Shown here in pieces: positions 41,178 to 50,009 of a stretch of 64,000 nucleotides of DNA. The position numbers were made by a program, and so were the translations under genes. The notes under the pieces are model-generated. The model saw only the letters and a list, made by a program, of their open reading frames with translations. It did no database searches and was not told the DNA's origin. This DNA comes from a virus, in IMG/VR virus record IMGVR_UViG_3300028829_005183, positions 1-64,000 of that record; one strand, 5' to 3'. The stretch's first letter is position 1, and each line of letters opens with the position of its first letter.

Positions 41178-42302
41178 ATGTCCAAAACGAATCGTGATGA
41201 ATTGTCCTCAATTCTCGCAGATAATCTTAACAAAAAGTTCAAAGGACAATCGAAAGTAGCTTACTTTCTTGATGGCTCCGAACAGACACCCACCGACCTT
41301 ACTGAGTGGGTGTCTACCGGAGATGATATGCTAGATTTAGCAATATCAAATCGACCAAATGGTGGATTTCCTGTAGGACGCATTGTTGAGGTAACTGGGC
41401 TTGAGGCAAGTGGTAAATCTCTACTATCAGCACATACATTGGCTAACACTCAAAAGAAGGGTGGTTTGGCGGTGTATATTGATACAGAGAACGCAATCAA
41501 TCAAGAATTCTTAGAAGCATTGGGTGTTGATACTCAAAAGCTACTTTACGTTCCATTGGAAACTGTAGAGGATATCTTTGATGCAATGGATTCTATCATT
41601 GAATCTATTCGTAAATCAGATAAGAATAGGTTGGTAACAATCGTAGTTGATTCAGTTGCAGCTGCAACTACAAAGGTGGAGCTATCAGCAGATTATGACC
41701 AGGCGGGTTACGCAACCCAAAAGGCAATCATTATCTCTAAAGCAATGAGAAAGATTACAAATCTTATTGGTAGAGAACGTATCTTAGTAGTATTCACCAA
41801 TCAGTTACGTGTTAGAATGGGGGTATCGTTTGGTGACCCATATACAACATCGGGTGGTAAAGCATTGGGTTTCCACGCATCGTGTAGATTGAGAATGAAG
41901 CAGATGGGTAAACTTAATTCCAAAGTTGGTGGTGTGGACCAGACAGTTGGTATCAAAACCAGAGTTCAGGTCATTAAGAACCGAATGGGACCGCCATTGA
42001 GAGCAGTTGATTTTGAAATCTACTTTGATAGGGGTATTGATAGATATGGTTCGTGGTTGAATACTATGAAAACATATAAGTTGGTACAGACTAGTGGAGC
42101 TTGGTATACTTGGGTTGATGAATCAACTGGAGAAGAGATTAAATTCCAAGCTAAGAATTTCACTAAACTCTTAGAAGATAGACCAGAGGTAAAGGAACAA
42201 ATGTATAACCAAATCTGTGATGCATATATCTTAGGATACAAAGAAGCATCTGAAGCAGCAAATACAGATTCAACACAACTTGATGAAGGACACGAAATCT
42301 AA
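41178..42302 (+). CDS. uvsX: RecA/UvsX-type recombinase
   Basis: A 374-residue strand-exchange ATPase. Walker A is GLEASGKS (74-81). YIDTENAINQEFLEALGVDT, TIVVDSVAAATTKVEL (Walker B region) and LVVFTNQLRVRMGVSFGDPY, then TTSGGKALGFHASCRLRM (loop L2 area), are all typical. The sequence is nearer to bacterial RecA/marine-phage UvsX than to T4 UvsX. It follows gp32 by 11 nt and is expected to act with it in recombination-dependent replication. The end overlaps the RNase H gene. Confidence 0.95.
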   Translation: MSKTNRDELSSILADNLNKKFKGQSKVAYFLDGSEQTPTDLTEWVSTGDDMLDLAISNRPNGGFPVGRIVEVTGLEASGKSLLSAHTLANTQKKGGLAVYIDTENAINQEFLEALGVDTQKLLYVPLETVEDIFDAMDSIIESIRKSDKNRLVTIVVDSVAAATTKVELSADYDQAGYATQKAIIISKAMRKITNLIGRERILVVFTNQLRVRMGVSFGDPYTTSGGKALGFHASCRLRMKQMGKLNSKVGGVDQTVGIKTRVQVIKNRMGPPLRAVDFEIYFDRGIDRYGSWLNTMKTYKLVQTSGAWYTWVDESTGEEIKFQAKNFTKLLEDRPEVKEQMYNQICDAYILGYKEASEAANTDSTQLDEGHEI

Positions 42303-43323
42303 CTACAGAGAAATGCTAAATAGCTTATCTAATACATCAAGTGGTGATGTTAACGATAAGGTTATGATTGTAGATGGATTGAATTTGTTCATCAGATGTT
42401 TTGGAGCAGTTCCAACTCTGAATGATGATGGAGAGCATGTCGGAGGGGTAACAGGTTGTCTGTTATCCCTCGGCGCTCTTATTCGTAAAAACAAACCAAC
42501 GAGAGTTTTGGTGGTGTTTGATGGTAAGGGTGGTTCGCATCGTAGAAAAAAGATGTATAAGGGATACAAAGAAGGTAGGACTGGATTAACAAAGGTAAAT
42601 AGATTGGTTGGGTATGAAGATTTAGAAGACCAAGCAGAATCTATGAAAAAGAACTTTAATATGTTAATCAAATACTTAGAGTTCTTACCCGTTGATTTGT
42701 GTTACATTGATTACATCGAAGCAGATGATATTATGGCCTATGCCGCCAGACATATATTTAAAAAAGAAGTTATGATAATTTCCTCTGATAAAGATTTCTT
42801 ACAATTGGTGGATGATAGAATATCAGTATATCTACCAACTAAAAAGAAACTTATGCACAAAGAGGATGTAAAAGAGTTATATGGAGTTCCATCAAAGAAC
42901 TTAGTATATTATAGAATTTTTGATGGTGATAAATCCGATAATATTCCTGGCGTAAGGGGCATCGGACCAAAAACACTAATAAACAAATTAGATTTCCTTC
43001 AATCGGATGGATTAACATTAGATACCTTATTTGAAAGGGTATCTCAATTGGATGATGAAAAACTGAAAAACAAAATATTGGAACATACCGATACTTTGAA
43101 ATTAAATTACGATTTAATGCAGTTATCAGAACCAATAATGGGTTCAGCGATTACATCAAATGTACGAAATATCATTGATACACCAATCAACGGGTTAAAT
43201 TCTTTTGGATTCAAAAAAGAGTTTATGGTTGATAAACTTTACACTGCGTTTAAGAATGTAGAAACGTGGTTGGTAAATACTTGGGGTGATTTGGATAGGT
43301 ATTCAAAACAAACCAAAAAATAA
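42283..43323 (+). CDS. rnh: RNase H / 5'-3' exonuclease (FEN-like)
   Basis: A structure-specific 5'-nuclease of the T4 RNase H type, about 346 residues. Metal-binding motifs are VMIVDGLNLFIRCF (first Asp), VVFDGKGGSHRRKKMYKGYK, YIEADDIMAYAAR, VMIISSDKDFLQLVDD and FDGDKSDNIPGVRGIGPKTL (helix-hairpin-helix with two Asp). It removes primers from Okazaki fragments. The ATG at 42283 overlaps the recombinase end by 20 nt. ATG 42313, after GAGAA and just past the upstream stop, is a good alternative start that would shorten the protein by ten residues. Confidence 0.9.
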   Translation: MKDTKSNYREMLNSLSNTSSGDVNDKVMIVDGLNLFIRCFGAVPTLNDDGEHVGGVTGCLLSLGALIRKNKPTRVLVVFDGKGGSHRRKKMYKGYKEGRTGLTKVNRLVGYEDLEDQAESMKKNFNMLIKYLEFLPVDLCYIDYIEADDIMAYAARHIFKKEVMIISSDKDFLQLVDDRISVYLPTKKKLMHKEDVKELYGVPSKNLVYYRIFDGDKSDNIPGVRGIGPKTLINKLDFLQSDGLTLDTLFERVSQLDDEKLKNKILEHTDTLKLNYDLMQLSEPIMGSAITSNVRNIIDTPINGLNSFGFKKEFMVDKLYTAFKNVETWLVNTWGDLDRYSKQTKK

Positions 43324-43355
43324 TTTGGTAAATACAATAATAATTCGTATATTTA
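43324..43355 (+). promoter_or_regulatory. Bacteroidota-type promoter, leaderless arrangement, gp41
   Basis: TTTGG (43324-43328) and TATATTTA (43348-43355), 20-nt spacing. ATG 43360 starts 4 nt after the box. Confidence 0.8.
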
Positions 43356-43359
43356 ATCT

Positions 43360-44718
43360 ATGGATAAACTTGGAAATAAGTTTGGAACAAGCTTTCAGAT
43401 AAAGATTATATCAGCACTATTATCCGATAGGATATTTTTACAAACGGTGTACGATATACTCAAACCTGAGATGTTCGATTCTGAGGCAAATGAGTGGCTT
43501 GTAACCAAAACGTTATCACACTTTGATGTATACTCAACGTTACCAACATTAGATGTATTTAAAAACGAAGTAGATAGGGTTGAGAGGGATGTTCTTAAAC
43601 AATCTATCGTAGATAACCTAAAGCAAGTTTGGAATCAATTAGAATCTGATGATTTAAATTACGTTAAAGAGCAAACCTTAGAGTTCTGTAAGAATCAAAC
43701 ATTTAAGAGTGCTATCTTAGAATCGGTTGGACTGTTAGAAGAAGGGAAGTTTGATGTAATAAAATCTAAGATTGATTCCGCTATGAAAGCGGGGCAGGAT
43801 ACCGATATTGGACACGAATATAAGGAGAATATCATTGAAAGGTATGAATCTACAGTTAGAGATGTAATCTCTTGTGGATGGGATGTGATTGATGAATTGG
43901 TAGATGGTGGGTTTGGTAAAGGTGAACTTATTATGTTCGCAGCACCACCGGGTATTGGTAAATCTTGGGCATTGGTAAATGTTGGAATGGCTGCTGCTAA
44001 AAAAGGTAAGACTGTAGTTCACTACACATTGGAGTTGAATGAGGGATACGTGGGTCAGAGATACGATGCAGTATTAACTGGAACTGCTGTACCTAACCTT
44101 AAATTTAATATCGATGATGTACGAACTCAAGTGGAAGGGCTGAGTGGTGATATCATTGTGAAACATTGGCCTACTAAATCTGCTGGATTGAATACTATGA
44201 GAGCATCATTAGATAAACTGAAGTTGCAAGGTAAGAATCCTGATGTGATTATAGTAGATTACGCTGATTTGTTAAAGGGTAATAGTAGAAAAGAACGACA
44301 CGAAGAGTTAGAAGAGATTGTAGAGGGATTGAGAGGCATCGCGGGTGAATATGAAGTTCCATTATTTACAGCATCTCAAATCAATCGTAGTGGTGCTAAT
44401 GATGATGTTATTACTGGTACTTCTATAGCTGGCTCATTCTCAAAATTGATGACTGCAGATTTTGTAGTTTCATTGAGTAGAAAAATTGAGGATAAGTTAG
44501 CTGGAACAGGCAGATGGCACGTTATCAAAAACCGATTTGGACCAGATGGTATGACTTTACCTTCAAAAGCTAATATGAGTAATGGTAGAATCAATATATA
44601 TTCCGATGATTCCATTGATGGTAAACAAGCACAAAGTGATATGTCAAAGGGGGAGAGTTTGGTAAGAAAGAATTTGTTACAAAAATATAATGATATGAAG
44701 GGGGATATTGACTTCTAA
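43360..44718 (+). CDS. 41: Replicative DNA helicase (gp41, DnaB family)
   Basis: A 452-residue hexameric 5'-3' helicase. The N-terminal 150 residues form the helical DnaB-like domain. The RecA-type core has Walker A APPGIGKS (about 195-202), HYTLELNEGYVGQRYDAVLT, Walker B PDVIIVDYADLLKG (about 294-307), and FTASQINRSGANDDVITGTS with IAGSFSKLMTADFVVSLSRK. The C-terminus is charged (NLLQKYNDMKGDIDF). No primase domain is fused. There is no Shine-Dalgarno, since the mRNA should begin at or next to the ATG. Confidence 0.95.
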   Translation: MDKLGNKFGTSFQIKIISALLSDRIFLQTVYDILKPEMFDSEANEWLVTKTLSHFDVYSTLPTLDVFKNEVDRVERDVLKQSIVDNLKQVWNQLESDDLNYVKEQTLEFCKNQTFKSAILESVGLLEEGKFDVIKSKIDSAMKAGQDTDIGHEYKENIIERYESTVRDVISCGWDVIDELVDGGFGKGELIMFAAPPGIGKSWALVNVGMAAAKKGKTVVHYTLELNEGYVGQRYDAVLTGTAVPNLKFNIDDVRTQVEGLSGDIIVKHWPTKSAGLNTMRASLDKLKLQGKNPDVIIVDYADLLKGNSRKERHEELEEIVEGLRGIAGEYEVPLFTASQINRSGANDDVITGTSIAGSFSKLMTADFVVSLSRKIEDKLAGTGRWHVIKNRFGPDGMTLPSKANMSNGRINIYSDDSIDGKQAQSDMSKGESLVRKNLLQKYNDMKGDIDF

Positions 44719-44774
44719 CCACTATATATTATCACCCAAATTAACAAAACAACATCAGAATAGAAAGACGGAAT

Positions 44775-45770
44775 ATGGCACAATTATTTACAGAAAGAAT
44801 CGCATTTAAACCATTTGAATACCCAACCTACTACACCGAAGGGTGGTTGAAACAAGCACAAGCATTTTGGTTACATACAGAAATCCCAATGCAGGGTGAT
44901 TTAAAAGATTGGAATGAAAATCTAAATGAATCAGAAAAGAACTTGGTTGGTAATATCCTATTGGGGTTTGCACAAACTGAATGTGCCGTATCTGATTATT
45001 GGACAACAATGGTGACCAAATGGTTTCCTAAGCATGAAATCAAACAAATGGCGATGATGTTTGGTTCACAAGAAACAATACACGCCACAGCTTACTCATA
45101 TCTAAACGAATCATTGGGTTTAGAAGATTTTGAGGCTTTCCTACACGAACCTGCAATTGCAGAAAAATTTGAATTCCTAACCGCTACTTCGGCAGATTGG
45201 ACTCACGAGGATTTACAGAAAAATCCTATTGCGAGAAAAGAAGTAGCCCGTTCATTAGCGATATTCTCAGCATTTGCAGAAGGTGTATCTCTATATAGTA
45301 GTTTTGCAGTCCTGTATTCCTTTCAGATGAGAAATCTTCTGAAAGGAATCGGGCAGCAAATGAAATGGAGTGTAAGAGATGAATCGTTACATTCCAAAAT
45401 GGGGTGTGAATTATTCAGAGAAATGTGTAATGAATATCCTGAACTTCACAGTGAAGTTAAAGATGATGTTCATCAGGCAGCAACATATATGGTAGAAATG
45501 GAACATAAGTTCATTGATATGATATTTGAAATGGGTGATTTAGAGAATCTCAAATCTAAAGACCTAAAAAACTTTATCTCAAAGCGGGGAAATGAAAAGT
45601 TAAAAGAATTGGGATACGATACAACCTTTGAGTACAACAAAAAATCAGCAGAAGAGTTAGATTGGTTCTATCATCTTACTGGTGGTACTACACATACTGA
45701 CTTCTTCGCAGTAAGACCTACTGATTACTCTAAGGCGAATGAAGGTGAAGATTTTAATGATATTTGGTAA
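44775..45770 (+). CDS. nrdB: Ribonucleotide reductase, small subunit (class Ia)
   Basis: A 331-residue diiron subunit. Ligand segments are GFAQTECAVSDYW, GSQETIHATAYSYL, FAEGVSLYSSF and RDESLHSKMGCELF. In QETIHATAY the Tyr sits at the position of the E. coli radical Tyr122, so a normal Tyr-radical class Ia enzyme is expected. The C-terminal tail that docks on NrdA is acidic (NEGEDFNDIW). It starts after GACGGA. It lies immediately before nrdA, in the order B-A. Confidence 0.95.
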   Translation: MAQLFTERIAFKPFEYPTYYTEGWLKQAQAFWLHTEIPMQGDLKDWNENLNESEKNLVGNILLGFAQTECAVSDYWTTMVTKWFPKHEIKQMAMMFGSQETIHATAYSYLNESLGLEDFEAFLHEPAIAEKFEFLTATSADWTHEDLQKNPIARKEVARSLAIFSAFAEGVSLYSSFAVLYSFQMRNLLKGIGQQMKWSVRDESLHSKMGCELFREMCNEYPELHSEVKDDVHQAATYMVEMEHKFIDMIFEMGDLENLKSKDLKNFISKRGNEKLKELGYDTTFEYNKKSAEELDWFYHLTGGTTHTDFFAVRPTDYSKANEGEDFNDIW

Positions 45771-45775
45771 AAGTT

Positions 45776-47548
45776 ATGAAGAATTATGGTGAAGAATTAG
45801 GTTGGGAAATCGGAGTAGATTTTCCCGATTGGGCGAATACGGAGATTTATGTTAAAACAATTTCAAAAGGATATCTTCTATCTGGCGAAACGCCTAAAGA
45901 TGCTTATTGGAGGGTTTCAACAGCGGTCGCTAGAAGATTGGGTAGACCTCAGCTTGCTAGTAAGTTTTTTGATTATATTTGGCGTGGGTGGCTTAATTTG
46001 GCTACTCCTGTACTTTCTAATACGGGTACTGATAGGGGGTTGCCGATATCTTGCTTCGGAATTGATGTCGGTGATTCGATTCAAGAGATAGGTAGTAAGA
46101 ATTTAGAAATGATGCTATTGGCTAAGCACGGCGGTGGTGTTGGTATTGGTATCAACCAAATCAGACCGGCTGGTAGTAGAATCACTCAGAATGGTACATC
46201 CGATGGGGTTGTTCCATTCACTAAAATCTACGATTCAACAATCCTTGCTACAAATCAAGGTTCAGTTCGTAGGGGGGCTGCATCGGTTAATCTAAACATT
46301 GAGCATGATGATTTTGATGAGTGGATTGAGATTCGTGAACCAAAGGGAGATGTAAACCGACAGTGTTTGAACCTACATCAATGTGTGGTAGTGGGTGATA
46401 AGTTTATGAGAAGGCTCGAAGAGGGTGATGGAGAAGCAAGACGTAGATGGGGTAAGGTACTTCAGAAGAGAAAAGCAACTGGAGAACCATATGTTATGTA
46501 CAAAGGTAATGTGAATAAACAAAATCCTGAAGCATACAAACAGAATGGGTTGAAGGTGTTTATGACTAATATTTGTTCAGAAATCACACTTCATACAGAT
46601 GAATCACATTCGTTCGTATGTTGCCTATCATCGCTGAACCTATCAAAATATGATGAGTGGAAGAATACCGACCTCATCTACACAGCAACTTGGTTTTTGG
46701 ATGGTGTACTCGAAGAGTTCATTCAGAGAGCAAAGAATATGAGAGGATTTGAGAACTCAGTTCGTTCAGCAGAGAAAGGTAGAGCACTTGGATTGGGTAC
46801 ATTGGGATGGCACACATATCTACAAAAGAATGGTATCCCATTCGATTCTCTAACTGCTCAGTTTGAAACTCGTAAGATATTCTCACAAATGAAGATTGAA
46901 TCTGAGAGAGCGAGTAGAGATTTGGCTGAAGAGTATGGTGAACCACTATGGTGTGTTGGAACTGGATTCAGAAACACTCACCTACGTGCCGTAGCACCAA
47001 CTGTATCAAACTCTAAGTTAGCGGGTAATGTATCACCAGGCATTGAACCTTGGGCAGCAAACGTATTCACCGAACAGACAGCTAAAGGTACTTTCATCAG
47101 AAAGAACAAAGAGTTGGAGCGGGTTTTGAGAAAAGTAGGTATCAACAACAAAGAAACTTGGGATAAGATTCTATCCGATGGTGGTTCAATACAAGATATC
47201 GAAGCATTGGATGGTTGGGTATATTGTGATGGTAGAGTGATGAAAGAATCAGAATGTAGTACTGATAGGGATATTGATAAAGTAAAGAATGTTTTCAAAA
47301 CGTTCAAAGAAATCAATCAGTTAGAGTTGGTAAGGCAAGCTGGAGTAAGACAGCAATACATCGACCAATCAGTATCACTTAATCTAGCATTCCCATCTGA
47401 GGCAACACCTAAGTGGTTGAATCAGGTACATATGGAAGCATGGAAGCAGGGTGTTAAAACACTATACTACACCAGAACCGAATCGGTGTTGAGAGGGGAT
47501 ATCGCAGCACAGGCGATGGATCCTGACTGTTTGTCGTGTGATGGATAA
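45776..47548 (+). CDS. nrdA: Ribonucleotide reductase, large subunit (class Ia)
   Basis: A 590-residue catalytic subunit, shorter than the usual 750 because no N-terminal ATP-cone is present; dATP feedback is therefore probably lost. Active-site elements are LPISCFGIDVGD, the radical-site region TNICSEITLHTDES, and FVCCLSSLNLSKY. The C-terminal CLSCDG is the thiol shuttle reduced by thioredoxin. ATG 45776 is chosen over an upstream TTG that lies inside nrdB. A thioredoxin gene follows 21 nt downstream, giving a complete nrdB-nrdA-trx unit for dNTP supply. Confidence 0.95.
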   Translation: MKNYGEELGWEIGVDFPDWANTEIYVKTISKGYLLSGETPKDAYWRVSTAVARRLGRPQLASKFFDYIWRGWLNLATPVLSNTGTDRGLPISCFGIDVGDSIQEIGSKNLEMMLLAKHGGGVGIGINQIRPAGSRITQNGTSDGVVPFTKIYDSTILATNQGSVRRGAASVNLNIEHDDFDEWIEIREPKGDVNRQCLNLHQCVVVGDKFMRRLEEGDGEARRRWGKVLQKRKATGEPYVMYKGNVNKQNPEAYKQNGLKVFMTNICSEITLHTDESHSFVCCLSSLNLSKYDEWKNTDLIYTATWFLDGVLEEFIQRAKNMRGFENSVRSAEKGRALGLGTLGWHTYLQKNGIPFDSLTAQFETRKIFSQMKIESERASRDLAEEYGEPLWCVGTGFRNTHLRAVAPTVSNSKLAGNVSPGIEPWAANVFTEQTAKGTFIRKNKELERVLRKVGINNKETWDKILSDGGSIQDIEALDGWVYCDGRVMKESECSTDRDIDKVKNVFKTFKEINQLELVRQAGVRQQYIDQSVSLNLAFPSEATPKWLNQVHMEAWKQGVKTLYYTRTESVLRGDIAAQAMDPDCLSCDG

Positions 47549-47569
47549 TAAATTAATCGGAGTAACAAA

Positions 47570-47809
47570 ATGAAGTATTTGTATTTTTCAGCACAATGGT
47601 GCGGCCCTTGTAAAAGCTTGGGGCCAATTATGAACGAAGTATCAACACATATACCCGTTCAAAAAATAGATGTAGATAAAGACTACGAAATGGCACAAAA
47701 GTATGGTGTCAGAAATGTCCCAACGGTTGTGTTGGTCAATGGTGATTCAGAAATCACTCGTATTATAGGTTCACATTCAAAGCAAAGATATTTGGATGCT
47801 ATCAAATAA
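47570..47809 (+). CDS. Thioredoxin
   Basis: A 79-residue minimal thioredoxin: beta strand KYLYFSAQ, active site WCGPCK at residues 10-15, VQKIDVDKDYEMAQKYGVRN then VPTVVLVNG with the cis-Pro. It is shorter than host thioredoxin (about 105 aa), like other phage versions. It presumably reduces the CxxC tail of the upstream NrdA. GGAG precedes the ATG. The -33 box of the next promoter lies within its last codons. Confidence 0.92.
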   Translation: MKYLYFSAQWCGPCKSLGPIMNEVSTHIPVQKIDVDKDYEMAQKYGVRNVPTVVLVNGDSEITRIIGSHSKQRYLDAIK

Positions 47810-47822
47810 TTTTGTATATTAG
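47791..47822 (+). promoter_or_regulatory. Bacteroidota-type promoter, near-leaderless, MazG-like gene
   Basis: TTTGG (47791-47795, inside the thioredoxin gene) and TATATTAG (47815-47822), 20-nt spacing. ATG 47828 is 5 nt after the box. Confidence 0.75.
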
Positions 47823-47827
47823 TAGTT

Positions 47828-48262
47828 ATGAAAGAAGTATTAAATAAACTAAAAGAGTTTCACTCAACGTATGGGCACCCAATCGAATTAGAGCCCACAG
47901 CTCAAACAGAAGAAATGGCTGAGTTGAGATACAAATTGGCAAAAGAAGAGTTAGATGAGTATTTGGAGGCAAATCAAAACGATGACCCTATTGAAATAGC
48001 AGATGCACTAGCTGACCAGTTGTATATTTTGTTGGGAACAATGTTGGTTCACGGAATGCATGATGTTATCGAAGATGTGTTCAATGAAGTACATCGTTCC
48101 AATATGTCAAAGTTAGGTGAAGATGGTAACCCCATCTATCGTGATGACGGTAAGGTTATGAAAGGACCAAACTACACTAAACCAGAATTGGGTAGTATTA
48201 TATCAAACGTTTGGAAAGAGAAACGAGCTCAGTTAAACATTCCGTTTAATGAGGAAGTTTAG
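47828..48262 (+). CDS. MazG-like / all-alpha NTP pyrophosphohydrolase
   Basis: A 144-residue protein. RYKLAKEELDEYLEA followed by DPIEIADALADQLYILLGTM gives the E-E-x-x-E ... E-x-x-D metal motif of the all-alpha NTP pyrophosphatases. The following NEVHRSNMSKLGEDGNPIYR, then DDGKVMKGPNYTKPEL, is a common phage signature of this group. It may hydrolyse non-canonical or competing (d)NTPs, or (p)ppGpp-related nucleotides. In a phage with DNA-modification genes, removal of an unmodified or toxic nucleotide is plausible. It is followed by an HTH gene one base away. Confidence 0.85.
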   Translation: MKEVLNKLKEFHSTYGHPIELEPTAQTEEMAELRYKLAKEELDEYLEANQNDDPIEIADALADQLYILLGTMLVHGMHDVIEDVFNEVHRSNMSKLGEDGNPIYRDDGKVMKGPNYTKPELGSIISNVWKEKRAQLNIPFNEEV

Positions 48263-48263
48263 G

Positions 48264-48467
48264 ATGGCCCTAAGAGGAGAATCCCACCCGGCACATAAAC
48301 TTACTGAGGAGCAAGTAAACACTATCAGAAAACTATGGAAGATTGGGCATAGGAATGTTAGGGTTTTAGCAAGAAATCATAGCGTATCACCTGCGAATAT
48401 TCGTAGAATTGTTAGGAATGAAACTTGGACACATTTGTTAGTGGGTGAGTTTGATAAATACCAATAA
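48264..48467 (+). CDS. Small helix-turn-helix DNA-binding protein
   Basis: A 67-residue basic protein. GESHPAHKLTEEQVNTIRKL, then VRVLARNHSVSPANIRRIVR, then NETWTH, is the HTH module often attached to phage HNH endonucleases. Here it is free-standing. ATG 48264 has GAGGAAG upstream and follows the MazG stop; an in-frame ATG at 48249 inside that gene is less likely. It could be a local regulator or the remnant of a homing endonuclease. Its TAATG overlap with the Mom-like gene suggests co-expression. Confidence 0.7.
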   Translation: MALRGESHPAHKLTEEQVNTIRKLWKIGHRNVRVLARNHSVSPANIRRIVRNETWTHLLVGEFDKYQ

Positions 48468-49225
48468 TGAAGGAAGAGGGAAAGAACTATTGTGATGTAT
48501 CAAAATTATCAATCCGACCGATTTCTAAATCGGTAGCAAAGGGTATCATTATCAACAATCATTATAGTGGGTTGTGGACAAAGGTATCATACGCATTGGG
48601 TTTGTTCGTTGAGGATGGTTCACATCAGTTTTTTGATTCTACAGATAAGTTGATTGGGGTTGCGTGTTATGGCGACCCCATTGGTAGATTGACTGGGCAA
48701 TCCATATCGGAAACGTTAGATAGGACTGAGGTTTTAGAATTAGTTCGATTGTTCGTTTTTGATGGGTATGGTTCAAATATCGAAAGTTGGTTCTTATCAC
48801 AAACATTTGATTGGCTGAGAACAAACGTTTCAAAGATAAAAGCACTCATATCCTACTCAGACCCAAAAGAAGGGCACGCTGGGACAATCTATCAAGCAAC
48901 AAATTGGATTTATCAAGGTAACAAACTTAGATTCAATGATAGTTGGAGTTTTAAGTTTGAAGAAGATGGAAGATGGATACATGGTAAAACCATATTTCCA
49001 CAATACAGAACAAACGACCCTAAGAAGATACAAGAGCAGGTAAATAAACCTTTTTGGATTCGAAAAGAACCAAGAAAACATAGATACGTTTACATATTAG
49101 CTAGGGGCGGTGAGCGTAGGAAACTACTGAAGAATTTGAAACACCCAACATTTCCATATCCAAAGGGAAGTGAAGATGTTGAGATGGAAGTACATAAATT
49201 ACAACCAATTGAAAGAAACGGATAA
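48467..49225 (+). CDS. Mom-like DNA modification protein A
   Basis: A 252-residue GNAT-fold protein of the phage Mu Mom type. Matching segments are IRPISKSVAKGIIINNHYSG, YALGLFVEDG, KLIGVACYGDPIGR, ELVRLFVFDGYGSNIESWFL, IKALISYSDP and GTIYQATNWIYQG. Mom converts adenine in DNA to N6-carbamoylmethyladenine and protects against restriction. It has an additional basic C-terminus (RKEPRKHRYVYILARGGERR). A paralogue overlaps its end. Target base and modification are inferred from the family. Confidence 0.82.
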   Translation: MKEEGKNYCDVSKLSIRPISKSVAKGIIINNHYSGLWTKVSYALGLFVEDGSHQFFDSTDKLIGVACYGDPIGRLTGQSISETLDRTEVLELVRLFVFDGYGSNIESWFLSQTFDWLRTNVSKIKALISYSDPKEGHAGTIYQATNWIYQGNKLRFNDSWSFKFEEDGRWIHGKTIFPQYRTNDPKKIQEQVNKPFWIRKEPRKHRYVYILARGGERRKLLKNLKHPTFPYPKGSEDVEMEVHKLQPIERNG

Positions 49226-50009
49226 AATATATTGTGATGTATCCAAAGTGCATATAGCACCAATCGCCAAATCGATTGCTAAGGATATCATCGTAAAGAA
49301 ACACTACACTCACGCGTGGACTGCGTGTAGATATGCATTGGGCATCTACTATAAAACTGATGGTGATTCATTTCAGTTTGGAGATGATAAACTCATTGGT
49401 TGCGCAATATATGGATTCCCAGTTGGAGCAAGAGCAGCAACCTCTGTATGTGAGGGATTAACTAAGGATAACGCATTGGAGTTGACCAGATTGTACATCG
49501 ATGATGGGTATGGTTCGAATATCGAATCATATGCGATGGGACAAACATTCAAATGGTTGAAAGAAAACGATAAGAACATTAAGTTGTTGATATCGTATGC
49601 CGATGCGGGACAGGAACACTTAGGTAAGATTTATCAGGCAACTAATTGGATTTATCAAGGGTTATCAACCGACATCGCACTAATGCCAAACTATGGTATC
49701 TCACTAACGAAAGACCCGTACAATTGGATTCATAGTAGAACGGTATATTCACTTTGGGGTAGTTCAAATTTAGACCACCTTAAAAACGAAATTGGTAAAG
49801 AGGGGCATAGTGAATTTTGGAGGAGAATGGAGCCACCAAAACACAGATACATCCAACTATTACCACAAAACAAAAAAGAGAAGAAAGATTTGATTAAACG
49901 GTTGAAGCATGAAATCAAACCATATCCAAAGAATACGGATGATTTTAATACAGAGGTTGTGAATCATAAAACAACTTATGTAGCTGAGAGTACCGAAAGT
50001 TTTTGGTGA
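49176..50009 (+). CDS. Mom-like DNA modification protein B (tandem paralogue)
   Basis: About 277 residues, clearly paralogous to the preceding gene: IYCDVSKVHIAPIAKSIAKD then IIVKKHYTHAW, LIGCAIYGFPVGAR, ELTRLYIDDGYGSNIESYAM, and KLLISYADAGQEHLGKIYQA followed by TNWIYQG. The ATG at 49176 overlaps the first paralogue by 50 nt. A TTG at 49209 aligns with the start of the paralogue (LKETDKIYCDVSK with MKEEGKNYCDVSK) and may be the ancestral start. The two proteins differ in the middle (insert around STDIALMPNYGIS), so they may modify different contexts or form a heterodimer. It is coupled by TGATG to the HNH gene. Confidence 0.82.
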   Translation: MLRWKYINYNQLKETDKIYCDVSKVHIAPIAKSIAKDIIVKKHYTHAWTACRYALGIYYKTDGDSFQFGDDKLIGCAIYGFPVGARAATSVCEGLTKDNALELTRLYIDDGYGSNIESYAMGQTFKWLKENDKNIKLLISYADAGQEHLGKIYQATNWIYQGLSTDIALMPNYGISLTKDPYNWIHSRTVYSLWGSSNLDHLKNEIGKEGHSEFWRRMEPPKHRYIQLLPQNKKEKKDLIKRLKHEIKPYPKNTDDFNTEVVNHKTTYVAESTESFW

